A DNA stretch of 64,000 bases, taken from positions 124,001-188,000 of the forward strand of contig CANHQJ010000003.1 in NCBI GenBank assembly GCA_947462875.1. Reading direction: 5' to 3'. This DNA comes from Verrucomicrobiia bacterium. GTDB taxonomy: Bacteria; Verrucomicrobiota; Verrucomicrobiia; Verrucomicrobiales; Akkermansiaceae. This document shows, in pieces, positions 44,210 through 51,260 of this stretch. The notes under the pieces were generated by a model. That model was not told where the DNA came from. It saw only the letters and a list, made by a program, of their open reading frames with translations, and did no database searches. Position numbers and translations under genes: made by a program. Numbering within the stretch: position 1 is the stretch's first letter; each line of letters begins with the position of its first letter.

Positions 44210-44364
44210 AATAATGGTAGTGTTTGTGAGATTGCGCCGGTGGCAGTCAGGAAACCTCTTAACTTCCCACCACCGGCGACTTATCATGGCAACCCATCCC
44301 TGGGCGGACACACACCATGCCATTTCCACCGCCCCCGCGTGACCGTCACCAATGGTCAAGAATA

Positions 44365-44392
44365 GTGCCGAGTGAGAAGTGAGCAGTGATCA
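44365..44392 (-). repeat. Heptamer array, four units, inverse orientation
   Basis: On the minus strand: TGATCAC, TGCTCAC, TTCTCAC, TCGGCAC. Confidence 0.8.
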
Positions 44393-44494
44393 GCGAAGAA
44401 TTTTTTCAGCGCCCCATTTCCCTGCTACACTCCCCACGTCTCGCCCTTCGTAGTCTCGCGTCAGCGTGACGTAGTAGGGTCCCTGCCTTCCCAC

Positions 44495-44529
44495 TGATCA
44501 CTGCTCACTCATCACTAACCACTCATCCC
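44495..44529 (+). repeat. Heptamer array, five units, ending at a start codon
   Basis: TGATCAC, TGCTCAC, TCATCAC, TAACCAC, TCATCCC, then T and the ATG at 44531. No Shine-Dalgarno sequence is present before that ATG. Confidence 0.82.
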
Positions 44530-44530
44530 T

Positions 44531-44950
44531 ATGAACACACTCCGCATCGTCCACCCACAACTAGACCTAGACCTGGGCCTCCCCCCCGCACCCCGCAAAT
44601 TCGTCTGCCCCGCATCCCCAAAGGATCACACCATCCTGCGCACCAGTAAGGGCATCGAGAAAAAACGCTTCATCCAGATCAAGGATGCCTGCGCCATCAT
44701 GGGCGGGTGTGATCAGGGCGTCATGCGCGGCATCATTCGCACCGGCCTCATCTACGCCTACAAAACCACCGACCGGCCCGATAGCTGGTTCAAGATCGAT
44801 AGCGTAGGCGTTTACCTCTATCGGGAAAACCAACGCCGCCGCACCATCGGCCAGCCCCCCACCCAGCAATGGTTAGACTACAGCGCCCACATGCAAAAAC
44901 TCAACACCGCCGATCCCGAAGTCTTCGGCCCCCCACCCATTCCCCAATAA
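44531..44950 (+). CDS. Phage DNA-binding-like protein, 139 aa
   Basis: A Pro-rich N-terminus is followed by RFIQIKDACAIMGGCDQGVM and RGIIRTGLIYAYKTTDRPDS, a helix-turn-helix-plus-wing pattern of the MerR/excisionase kind, then KIDSVGVYLYRENQRRRTIG. It is transcribed rightward alone between the late promoter region and a terminator. A regulator of the late switch is a reasonable guess from position; no Mor or C homology could be recognised. Confidence 0.55.
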   Translation: MNTLRIVHPQLDLDLGLPPAPRKFVCPASPKDHTILRTSKGIEKKRFIQIKDACAIMGGCDQGVMRGIIRTGLIYAYKTTDRPDSWFKIDSVGVYLYRENQRRRTIGQPPTQQWLDYSAHMQKLNTADPEVFGPPPIPQ

Positions 44951-44976
44951 CGTCAACACCGTCAATCCCTACAAAC

Positions 44977-45010
44977 AAAAAAGCCCCGGCATTCCTGCCG
45001 AGGCTTTTTT
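44977..45010. terminator. Bidirectional rho-independent terminator
   Basis: Stem AAAAAAGCC-C-CGGCA pairs with TGCCG-A-GGCTTTTTT around a TTCC loop with one mismatch. It separates the convergent 44531 gene and the exported-protein gene. Confidence 0.88.
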
Positions 45011-45027
45011 CTTTTACCGCTACCCCA

Positions 45028-45543
45028 TTAAGGCGGCCGCCGCAATACCACCTTACTCGCCAGCAAATCCGCACCAACATCACTCCGCACCACATACCAG
45101 AAGAAACGCCCCGTCCCCACCTCCGGCAGATCCTCATAGGCGATTTTATCCGCATCCTCCGGCAGCACCGCATCCTTTTGCACCCAGCTCGTGACATTGC
45201 CCTCCTTCTCCTGTTTCGTCACGCGAGATACGCGCGTCATCTTACCCCCCGCCTGCACCACACAAGAGGCAGGTCCCAGCGAGCGGAATCCATACACATA
45301 CTCACTCGCGGGCAGAGTCCACACAGCCTTCTCACCCTTTTGCCCCACACGCACCAGCTTTGCACCCAGCTCATTTTGCAGAATCACCCATGCACGCCCA
45401 TTCGCCTCCGGCCGCACCACCGTCTGGCTCACCAGCGCATTCGGCAGGATCGCCTCCGTATCCAGCTCCCACACCAGAGCTTGCCCCATCACCGGTGCAG
45501 CGAATGCCGCACACGCCATCATAGTCATCATCAGTTTCTTCAT
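45028..45543 (-). CDS. Exported protein of unknown function in the prophage control region, 171 aa
   Basis: ATG 45543 gives a clean signal peptide (MKKLMMTMMACAAFAAPVMG, cleavage near residue 20). The mature part is beta-rich with repeated strand patterns: ALVWELDTEAILPNALVSQT, ANGRAWVILQNELGAKLVRV, EYVYGFRSLGPASCVVQAGG. It lies between the terminator and the RHH gene on the strand likely transcribed in the lysogen. This suggests a lysogenic-conversion (moron) gene acting in the host envelope. No family recognised. Confidence 0.6.
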   Translation of the reverse strand: MKKLMMTMMACAAFAAPVMGQALVWELDTEAILPNALVSQTVVRPEANGRAWVILQNELGAKLVRVGQKGEKAVWTLPASEYVYGFRSLGPASCVVQAGGKMTRVSRVTKQEKEGNVTSWVQKDAVLPEDADKIAYEDLPEVGTGRFFWYVVRSDVGADLLASKVVLRRPP

Positions 45544-45698
45544 AACGGCAGCAGCATGCCTAGCAGCCGCGCAGAGCACAATGAGAAAATGCAGCGGATT
45601 TTCTAACCACAATTTTTCTTTTTCCCGTTAGATTATCTTGAACGGCCACAGCCCCACGATTATATTGCCTTGCACGATACGATAGGCAGGGGGATTCT

Positions 45699-46004
45699 CT
45701 AACCAACCTGGGCTTTTTCATCCGGCGATCCGGTGCCAGGCACTGGCTTGAGCTTCGGCTTGCGAGGGGAGGGGGAAGTTAGCGCCGACTTTTTATCTAC
45801 GGCAGCCTTGCGCGGCCTTCCTCCTTTGCCAGTTCTATCGGGAGCGTTCAGCATATCGCCAGCAACACCCAAGTAATTACCAATAGCCTGCCGCACAAAA
45901 GCACTGCGGGTTAGCCCGCCGCGCTTCTTGTCAATAGCAGCTAGCAACCTCTCATCTACCGCTACTCCGATGAGCGTTTGTCCTGGTGAACGTGGTTTAG
46001 ACAC
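45699..46004 (-). CDS. Ribbon-helix-helix regulator, probable repressor, 101 aa
   Basis: GTG 46004 is the first plausible start; frames further upstream enter the AT-rich operator. The N-terminal 45 residues match the RHH fold: GQTLIGVAVDERLLAAIDKK as strand plus helix A, then GGLTRSAFVRQAIGNYLGV as helix B. The basic tail has GGRPRKAAVDKK. It is divergent from a second RHH gene across 98 bp with two palindromes, the arrangement of a phage genetic switch. Which of the two is the lysogeny repressor is not known. Confidence 0.6.
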   Translation of the reverse strand: MSKPRSPGQTLIGVAVDERLLAAIDKKRGGLTRSAFVRQAIGNYLGVAGDMLNAPDRTGKGGRPRKAAVDKKSALTSPSPRKPKLKPVPGTGSPDEKAQVG

Positions 46005-46054
46005 ATGAGCCTTATACGGGGCCTCAAAAAAAAATAAAGATTTTTGTTGTAATT

Positions 46055-46093
46055 GAATTAAATTGAATTTAATTCTAATTCGTTCGCACGAAC
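46055..46093. promoter_or_regulatory. Operator candidates of the divergent RHH switch
   Basis: A perfect palindrome with 10-bp arms and one central base spans 46055-46075 (arm GAATTAAATT). A second, GTTCGCACGAAC with 5-bp arms, lies at 46082-46093. Both sit between the two divergent RHH genes in an otherwise AT-rich spacer that also contains likely -10 hexamers. Confidence 0.6.
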
Positions 46094-46102
46094 CAGCACA
46101 AC

Positions 46103-46270
46103 ATGAAAGCAGAAAAAAAACGTTCCAACTCTCCACGCATGAAGCTGATCGGCGTTTGGGTGCCAGACGAAGTGGCGAAGGCATTAGATCAAACCGCCAA
46201 AGCCCGTGACCTGACCAAATCGCAGATCATCCGCAAGGCCATCAAAAACGAAATCAAACAACCCGCCTAA
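46103..46270 (+). CDS. Small ribbon-helix-helix protein, 55 aa
   Basis: A short gene starting at ATG 46103. After a basic start (MKAEKKRSNSPRM), KLIGVWVPDEVAKALDQTAK and ARDLTKSQIIRKAIKNEIKQ form a complete strand-helix-helix RHH domain. It is the first gene of the rightward early operon, like Ner/Cro-type proteins of other transposable phages that act on the early promoter. Confidence 0.65.
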   Translation: MKAEKKRSNSPRMKLIGVWVPDEVAKALDQTAKARDLTKSQIIRKAIKNEIKQPA

Positions 46271-46276
46271 CACACC

Positions 46277-46465
46277 ATGGCCCAAAACCTCCAAGTCAAC
46301 TACGCCGCCAAGCACAACGCCGTGCTGGAAAAAATCGCCCGCCTTCAGGCCGTCATGGAAGACATGCCATCACCCGACCACCCACGCCTTGCCTGGTCAG
46401 ATCACGGCGACCTCTGCCGCATCGACCGCGACCTGGAAGAAATCCTCGAATACGCCGAATCATGA
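46277..46465 (+). CDS. Early small protein, 62 aa
   Basis: Begins 7 bp after the RHH gene. Helical: NLQVNYAAKHNAVLEKIARL, QAVMEDMPSP, then DHGDLCRIDRDLEEILEYAE. No function recognised. Its stop overlaps the next start (ATGA). Confidence 0.55.
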   Translation: MAQNLQVNYAAKHNAVLEKIARLQAVMEDMPSPDHPRLAWSDHGDLCRIDRDLEEILEYAES

Positions 46466-46626
46466 AAACCGCCAAACTCAAACCAGACTTCATCCGCACC
46501 GCCCGCGCCTACCGCCGCCACACCGAGCGCATGTTCGCCTACATCTGTGCGGGCAAAAACGACAAGCTACTCCAAGTCCGCCGCAACCGTCTCTACCGCG
46601 CCTACCTAGCCCACCTCGAAGCCTAA
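46462..46626 (+). CDS. Early small basic protein, 54 aa
   Basis: Starts in an ATGA overlap with the preceding gene. Arg/Lys/Tyr-rich helix protein (KLKPDFIRTARAYRRHTERM, LLQVRRNRLYRAYLAHLEA). Probably nucleic-acid binding by charge; no family. Confidence 0.5.
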   Translation: MKTAKLKPDFIRTARAYRRHTERMFAYICAGKNDKLLQVRRNRLYRAYLAHLEA

Positions 46627-46632
46627 CCGATC

Positions 46633-47466
46633 ATGCAAATACCATCCATCATAGACCTGCTCCAGACCGCCAGCGCCCTGCGCGCCCAATGCAAAACACA
46701 CCGCTTTGAAGACCTCATGCGCCAGCTCGATGCCCTCATCGAGCTAGAAGACCGCGATATCCTCATCGCCGGTCTCGACATGATCACCACGGCCTACCAA
46801 TGCCGCCTGGAAAAACTCCTAAGCCAACAATCCGCCCCCATCGAAAAAAACTTCGCGGAGCACGATCTCCACGCCTACCTCCCCTTCAAGCGTGAGAGCA
46901 CCATCAGTCCCAAAGCACAAGCCCTCCTCGATCACATGGAACAGAAGGCAGAGCTCAGCGACTGGCGCACACTCATGGACGGCTTTGTCCAAAGACAAGA
47001 CGCCTTGCATTCCGCGCTCATCCGTTTCGCCGAAAAACGCCGCGCCCACGCGCCCGCTAATTCAACGTCACCTGACTCAGCTCCCACATCGGCGGCACAT
47101 CCGTCAGCCACTAGCATAAATCCAAGCATCAATCGCCTTCTGCTTTGTCGCGTCCTTCTTGCGGACTGCGTGGAAGATCTTGGCCTTCATCCCCATCTAC
47201 TGCAGGCGGGTGAGGCGGTAAGCCAGTTACTCGGAGCGCTTCCCACGTCACCCGCAGGATCTCCACGGACCGGCACCATGTCTCAAACACCATCCGATCC
47301 TTCCGGTGAACCTGATCTGACAAGAATCGGATCTGCCCTTCCATCCCTGTTAGCCGAGCTTCAAGCGCGGCAACACGCTCCCGCAACATCTGTATCTCCT
47401 CCTTTTTCTTCACCCCAACACCCTACCACCTTCGTCAATCCCACTGATGAACGGTTCGATCACTGA
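46633..47466 (+). CDS. Early protein with helical N-terminus and disordered tail, 277 aa
   Basis: Residues 1-145 look like a folded helical protein (MQIPSIIDLLQTASALRAQC, RFEDLMRQLDALIELEDRDI, ALLDHMEQKAELSDWRTLMD). From about 150 onward the sequence is Ser/Pro/Thr-rich and lies antisense to a minus-strand gene at 47129-47413 that looks better as protein. The stop TGA falls at the start of a heptamer array, as at other junctions, which supports translation to 47466. The tail may therefore be real but unconstrained. No function recognised. Confidence 0.5.
   Translation: MQIPSIIDLLQTASALRAQCKTHRFEDLMRQLDALIELEDRDILIAGLDMITTAYQCRLEKLLSQQSAPIEKNFAEHDLHAYLPFKRESTISPKAQALLDHMEQKAELSDWRTLMDGFVQRQDALHSALIRFAEKRRAHAPANSTSPDSAPTSAAHPSATSINPSINRLLLCRVLLADCVEDLGLHPHLLQAGEAVSQLLGALPTSPAGSPRTGTMSQTPSDPSGEPDLTRIGSALPSLLAELQARQHAPATSVSPPFSSPQHPTTFVNPTDERFDH
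47129..47413 (-). CDS. Antisense coiled-coil small protein A, 94 aa
   Basis: GTG 47413 (alternative ATG 47389 with AGGAGGAG 7 bases upstream). It encodes a leucine-heptad helix (MLRERVAALEARLTGMEGQI) followed by RFLSDQVHRKDRMVFETWCR and a Pro/Asp/Glu-rich tail. It is similar to protein B at 48268-48489 in the helix. Within that block identical residues mostly differ at third codon positions on this strand, a mark of coding. A 20-bp element just upstream is shared with B (17 of 20). Confidence 0.5.
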   Translation of the reverse strand: MKKKEEIQMLRERVAALEARLTGMEGQIRFLSDQVHRKDRMVFETWCRSVEILRVTWEALRVTGLPPHPPAVDGDEGQDLPRSPQEGRDKAEGD

Positions 47467-47499
47467 CCCACTGATCACTGATCACTCTCCACTTAAAAC
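47464..47499 (+). repeat. Heptamer array at an early gene junction
   Basis: TGACCCAC (8 bp), then TGATCAC, TGATCAC, TCTCCAC, TTAAAAC, then TTT and ATG 47503. The first TGA is the stop of the preceding gene. Confidence 0.82.
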
Positions 47500-47502
47500 T
47501 TT

Positions 47503-48273
47503 ATGAGCGACCTCATCACCACCATCCCACAAACCGCCATCACCATCCCTGGCATCAATCAGCTCCACCACGCCGCCACCCAGCTCGCGGAGGAAGCCCG
47601 CACCAAGGCCAATGCCGCCACCCAAATGGCGCTCCTCATCGGCCTCAAACTCATCGCCCTCAAAGCCGCCACCCCCCACGGCCAATGGGAAAAACTCTTC
47701 AAGAGTGATGACAAAACCATCCGAAAAGTAAATCGGCCACATGTGAACGATTTGATCGATTTCAGCCTCAGCACAGCGAAACGCTACATCGCCGTATCCA
47801 CCGAGGTCATCAACCGCCGCCTCACCCCAGAGCAGGCGCAGGCATTGCAGCACATCGCCGCCGCCCCCGCCCTGGAGAAAGCAGATGCCGCCCTCCTGGA
47901 AGAAATCACCCCACCCGAGACCCTCCGCCAGCTCTACCTCCAGATGGGCATCGTAAAGCCCACCCGCAAAGAACTCCACGCCATGACCGCCCCCCTCCGC
48001 GAGGAAGAGGGACCGGAAGAGCCCCAGGACAAAACCCCGCTCACCCCCGCCCAGCGCATCGCTCAGAAACGCGATGAAGCCCGCCACTACTGGTTCGGCA
48101 CCACCAACCCCGAGCACGTCGCCCCTGGCTTCATCATGGCCATCCAGCAGGAACTCAATCAGCCAGAGAAAGGCCGCCTCCACTACCTCGCCAAGGAAGA
48201 CCTCCACACCATGGAAGAACTCCTCGCCCAACTCCTCAAACGCATCAAAAAAATCAAAACAGAAATCTCATGA
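47503..48273 (+). CDS. DUF3102-type protein, 256 aa
   Basis: The segment ATQMALLIGLKLIALKAATP HGQWEKLF (residues about 43-70, shown in two parts) and the following NDLIDFSLSTAKRYIAVSTE match DUF3102 proteins of phages and plasmids. Their pattern is iG-x-x-L-x-x-x-K followed by hG-x-W and a helix-turn-helix-like tract. The C-terminus is a Lys-rich coiled coil. Likely a DNA-binding accessory protein of early replication; not proven. Confidence 0.65.
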   Translation: MSDLITTIPQTAITIPGINQLHHAATQLAEEARTKANAATQMALLIGLKLIALKAATPHGQWEKLFKSDDKTIRKVNRPHVNDLIDFSLSTAKRYIAVSTEVINRRLTPEQAQALQHIAAAPALEKADAALLEEITPPETLRQLYLQMGIVKPTRKELHAMTAPLREEEGPEEPQDKTPLTPAQRIAQKRDEARHYWFGTTNPEHVAPGFIMAIQQELNQPEKGRLHYLAKEDLHTMEELLAQLLKRIKKIKTEIS

Positions 48274-48489
48274 ATCCATCCGCATCGCCCACCCCAGCTC
48301 CTCCCGCAGCCCCAGAGCCACCATCTGCTCCGCGAACTTGTCAATGCGTTCGCCCATCCGCCGCGCAGATCCATCAGCGCATTCAGGATTACGACCTTCA
48401 ATACCGTCAAGTTGTGCGCGCAGCTCTAACACGTCTGCTTGCAGCCGCTCCAGCTTCAACAACACCAACACCAGCAGTTCCTTCTCCAT
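48268..48489 (-). CDS. Antisense coiled-coil small protein B, 73 aa
   Basis: ATG 48489, with AGGGTGG a few bases upstream. LKLERLQADVLELRAQLDGI then EGRNPECADGSARRMGERID; the L-x-x-x-V-x-x-L-x-A-x-L-x-G-x-E-G block is shared with protein A. It ends tail to tail with the DUF3102 gene, overlapping it by 6 bp. The competing plus-strand frame is Pro/Ala/Ser-rich. Role unknown. Confidence 0.5.
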   Translation of the reverse strand: MEKELLVLVLLKLERLQADVLELRAQLDGIEGRNPECADGSARRMGERIDKFAEQMVALGLREELGWAMRMDS

Positions 48490-48521
48490 CCGTCCACCCT
48501 ATCACCCCCGTCAACCCATGA
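48270..48521 (+). CDS. Competing plus-strand frame, 83 aa (alternative to protein B)
   Basis: Starts and ends in ATGA overlaps with its plus-strand neighbours, as a coupled gene would. The product is mostly Pro/Ala/Ser/Thr with one helix (QIHQRIQDYDLQYRQVVRAA). Comparison with the related stretch near 47360 shows the plus-strand residues are not conserved while minus-strand residues are, so it is probably a shadow. Kept because the overlaps are hard to dismiss. Confidence 0.25.
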   Translation: MNPSASPTPAPPAAPEPPSAPRTCQCVRPSAAQIHQRIQDYDLQYRQVVRAALTRLLAAAPASTTPTPAVPSPSVHPITPVNP

Positions 48522-48751
48522 ACCCCGCCCTAGAAAAACTCGGCCTTGCCAGTGAACTCCAGGCATCCCAGCTCATCAGCATCTTGGAAAGCATCACAGA
48601 GGTCCTCGCCAAAGCCATCGCCGGTGACGACAGCCCACTCGCCACACATTCCGCAGCACTAGACATCAGCATGGATACCGCCGCCGCGTCAACCCAGCTC
48701 GCCCACATCACAAAGAACCTCCGCAATCCCCCTCAACCCACTGCCCACTAA
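48518..48751 (+). CDS. Early small protein, 77 aa
   Basis: Helical: LEKLGLASELQASQLISILE, SITEVLAKAIAGDDSPLATH, MDTAAASTQLAHITKNLRNP. Stop TAA lies within the next heptamer array. No family recognised. Confidence 0.55.
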   Translation: MNPALEKLGLASELQASQLISILESITEVLAKAIAGDDSPLATHSAALDISMDTAAASTQLAHITKNLRNPPQPTAH

Positions 48752-48769
48752 TCACTCAACACTTAAACC
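48742..48769 (+). repeat. Heptamer array at an early gene junction
   Basis: TGCCCAC, TAATCAC, TCAACAC, TTAAACC, then T and ATG 48771. The TAA of the second unit is the upstream stop. Confidence 0.8.
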
Positions 48770-48770
48770 T

Positions 48771-49013
48771 ATGCTCCCACCATCCTACATCCGCGACATG
48801 ATCACCAAGATCCGCATCCTTATCGCGATCAACATCATCATCGCCCTCGCCAGCGCAGGCGTCGGCTTCTGGATGATCTGGGCCATCGTGGTAAAGCCCG
48901 CATGGCCATTCGCCGTGATCCTTCTAATGGCAATGGTAGCCGTAGACGCCGCTCGCTACCAAGCCCTCAACCTCCTACGCCAGCGCAGCTTTTGGCAAAA
49001 ATTACTACCCTGA
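48771..49013 (+). CDS. Small two-span membrane protein, 80 aa
   Basis: Spans at about residues 14-38 (IRILIAINIIIALASAGVGF) and 43-60 (PAWPFAVILLMAMVAVDAAR). Early membrane proteins of transposable phages can be toxic to the host (Mu Kil is an example), but no specific match exists. Stop TGA is the first triplet of the next heptamer array. Confidence 0.55.
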   Translation: MLPPSYIRDMITKIRILIAINIIIALASAGVGFWMIWAIVVKPAWPFAVILLMAMVAVDAARYQALNLLRQRSFWQKLLP

Positions 49014-49045
49014 TCACTGCTCACTGATCACTCGCCACTTTTATT
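49011..49045 (+). repeat. Heptamer array at an early gene junction
   Basis: TGATCAC, TGCTCAC, TGATCAC, TCGCCAC, TTTTATT, then CCC and ATG 49049. The initial TGA is the stop of the membrane-protein gene. Confidence 0.85.
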
Positions 49046-49048
49046 CCC

Positions 49049-49246
49049 ATGTTGTCCGATCTCACACCCGAAGAATTCGCCTACTTCGCCGCCGCGCTCC
49101 ACCTTGCGCAGCAATGCGGAGACGCACCACCCCCAGGAGAGATCAGCTATCGCGAACTCGCAGAGTGGTTCGGCACCACGCCCCAGGACATCAAAAACGA
49201 GGAACTCGCAGCCATCGAAAAACTCCGCAACTTGCTTCACACATGA
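49049..49246 (+). CDS. Small HTH-like protein preceding the transposase, 65 aa
   Basis: LSDLTPEEFAYFAAALHLAQ then ISYRELAEWFGTTPQDIKNE and LAAIEKLRNLL resemble the helix pair of sigma-factor region 4 or a small winged helix. Overlaps the transposase start (ATGA). May help control or assist transposition. Confidence 0.55.
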   Translation: MLSDLTPEEFAYFAAALHLAQQCGDAPPPGEISYRELAEWFGTTPQDIKNEELAAIEKLRNLLHT

Positions 49247-51252
49247 ATCACACACTCACCACCCGCCTCACCTTCGTGCCAAAGGAAGACGCTGCCGCCT
49301 ACGCCCAGCTCTCCGCACCCGTGAAACAAAAAGCAGAAGCCCTCTACGAGATCGCCTGTGAAGTAGCGCGCACACCGCACAAAGAAAAAGGTGCGCTTTA
49401 TGAGGCCCATGCCAAAGCCCTCGGTGTCCATGTCAACACCATCGCCGGTCCCATTCGCCGCTTCCTCAAAACCCGCGACTGGCGCGCCCTCATCGACCGC
49501 CGCATGGAACCATCCCTCTGGCTCACCCGCAACGATAACAAACTCCCTCACGCCTTCATCCAATACTGGAAAACCCTCGTCGAAGCAAACTCCCGCTGCA
49601 CCGCCGCCGCCTACGTCGCCCTCATGGAAAAACTCCACGCCTGGCGCAGAGGCGATATCACCGCCGCTATCGATGGCTACCACACCCCACCGCCTAACGC
49701 ACCAGGCTTCCACCATCCCCACAAATGGTCAGAGCGCACCCTCCGCCGCTTCATGCCCACAGATACCGAGCTTGCCTCCGCCCGCGAAGGCCGCAACGCT
49801 GCCATGAAAACACTCCCCACCATCTTCACCACCCGCAAAGGCGGCCACATCGGCATGGAGTTCCAGTTCGATGACATGTTCCATGACATCGAGTGCGTCC
49901 ACGGCAAAGCCCTCTGCCGCCCCGTCGAATACGGAGCCGTCGAGTTCTACTCCGGATTCTACCTGCCCCCAGGCATCAAGCCACGCATCAAAAAAACCGA
50001 TGCAGAGACAAAGTCAGAACACTGGTCAGACCTAACGGAAAAAGAATTTGCCCTCTACGCCATCAACCTCTTCGCCACCGTCGGCTACAGCCCTCGCGGC
50101 ACCACCGCCCAGGCAGAAAAAGCCAAAGCCGTCTTCCGCGATGCCCTCGGCCAAAAACTCAGCCGCTGGACAAACGGAGCCATCAAGATCGCCAAGCCCG
50201 GCATGAGCGGAGCCTCCGCCTACTCCGGCGGCTGGGCAGAGCGCGCCAAAGGCAACCCCAATGCAAAAGCCCTCAAAGAAGGCATGGGAAAAATCATCCA
50301 CAACCGCCTCGCCGCACTCCCTGGTCAGCTCGGCATGAACCCCGCCACCATGCCCGCAGGCACCCACGGCATGCAGAAAGACACCGAGCTGCTCCTCAAA
50401 CTTAGCGGCATCATCGGCGCACCCATCCCCACCGCCCACCTCAAATGGGAAGACGTCATCCAGCAAATCTACTACGCCTACGATCTCATCAACCGCCGCA
50501 CCGAACACGATATCGAAGGCTACGAAGAAGAAGGCCTCATCATCCCCGAGTTTCATGCAGATCCGCATAACGACTTCTGGATCAACCTCACCGAGCTGGA
50601 TCCCACCCGCCGCGCCGCCATGGAAATCATCCGCCACTCCATGCCACACCTATTCCGCATCCGGCGCATGTCCCCAGCAGAAGTATGGCACCGCGATAGC
50701 GCACAGCTCATCAAGCTCATGCCAGAAGCAGAAGCAGATTGCCTCTACGATCTGAACCGCCGCACAGAAACTGCCAACCACGGCGTCATCTCCTTTCGCG
50801 ATGCAGAACAAGGCCTCGGCACCTTCCGCTACTTCGCCACCTACCAATCTCCTGATGGCTTTCGCCGCACCATCCACAACGGCGATGACATCGATGTCGT
50901 CATCAATCCCTTCCGCCCCGAGCGCGCCTTCTACTACACCCTGCGCGGCCAATACCTCGGCATCGCCCAGCGCGATCACAGCATCACACGCGGCGATGTA
51001 GATGCCCGTAACAAACGCATCGGCCAGCGCGAGGCAGACTATAAAGCCGCCGTCGCCGCCACAGAATACCGCCACGGCCTCCGCAAAGAAAACCACCTCA
51101 ATGCCGCCACCCGCACCCTCCTCGATCACCTGGATGGACTCAAGCCCACCCGCGCCACCTCCGCGCCAGATATCCCCGATCTCTACTCCGGTGCCGATCT
51201 GCCCAGCGAACCAACCAACGCAGACTTACCCGATCCTCACGCTCTCCTCTAA
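49243..51252 (+). CDS. MuA-type DDE transposase, 669 aa
   Basis: ATG 49243 overlaps the upstream stop and is preferred to in-frame GTGs further left. N-terminal winged-helix/HTH parts (KAEALYEIACEVARTPHKEK, YEAHAKALGVHVNTIAGPIR) resemble Mu end-binding domains. The RNase-H-like core opens at GMEFQFDDMFHDIECVHG, carrying the first catalytic Asp. The third acidic residue is probably in AKALKEGMGKIIHNRLAALP, which precedes the family's PGQLG. The second is not obvious (TTAQAEKAKAVFRDAL where most relatives have a D/E-H/N-G motif). A beta-barrel region (HGVISFRDAEQGLGTFRYFA) follows. Acts on the terminal sites with MuB. Confidence 0.88.
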   Translation: MNHTLTTRLTFVPKEDAAAYAQLSAPVKQKAEALYEIACEVARTPHKEKGALYEAHAKALGVHVNTIAGPIRRFLKTRDWRALIDRRMEPSLWLTRNDNKLPHAFIQYWKTLVEANSRCTAAAYVALMEKLHAWRRGDITAAIDGYHTPPPNAPGFHHPHKWSERTLRRFMPTDTELASAREGRNAAMKTLPTIFTTRKGGHIGMEFQFDDMFHDIECVHGKALCRPVEYGAVEFYSGFYLPPGIKPRIKKTDAETKSEHWSDLTEKEFALYAINLFATVGYSPRGTTAQAEKAKAVFRDALGQKLSRWTNGAIKIAKPGMSGASAYSGGWAERAKGNPNAKALKEGMGKIIHNRLAALPGQLGMNPATMPAGTHGMQKDTELLLKLSGIIGAPIPTAHLKWEDVIQQIYYAYDLINRRTEHDIEGYEEEGLIIPEFHADPHNDFWINLTELDPTRRAAMEIIRHSMPHLFRIRRMSPAEVWHRDSAQLIKLMPEAEADCLYDLNRRTETANHGVISFRDAEQGLGTFRYFATYQSPDGFRRTIHNGDDIDVVINPFRPERAFYYTLRGQYLGIAQRDHSITRGDVDARNKRIGQREADYKAAVAATEYRHGLRKENHLNAATRTLLDHLDGLKPTRATSAPDIPDLYSGADLPSEPTNADLPDPHALL

Positions 51253-51260
51253 CAACAACC

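Larger units (their letters stand above)
44210..44530. other. Divergent control region between late and rightward genes (no gene)
   Basis: The 321-bp spacer has no convincing coding frame. It holds an inverted repeat CGCCGGTGG/CCACCGGCG (44235-44243 and 44270-44278, 26-base loop), a short palindrome CGTCAGCGTGACG at 44459-44471, and two heptamer arrays in opposite orientation. Promoters for the leftward late operon and for the 44531 gene must lie here, but no clear -35/-10 pair was picked. Confidence 0.6.

Noticed and set aside
47129-47413. TTGACG element as a normal -35 promoter box
   Set aside because: It lies only about 20 bp before the start codons with no -10 hexamer at the right distance, so a translation-related or other role is as likely.
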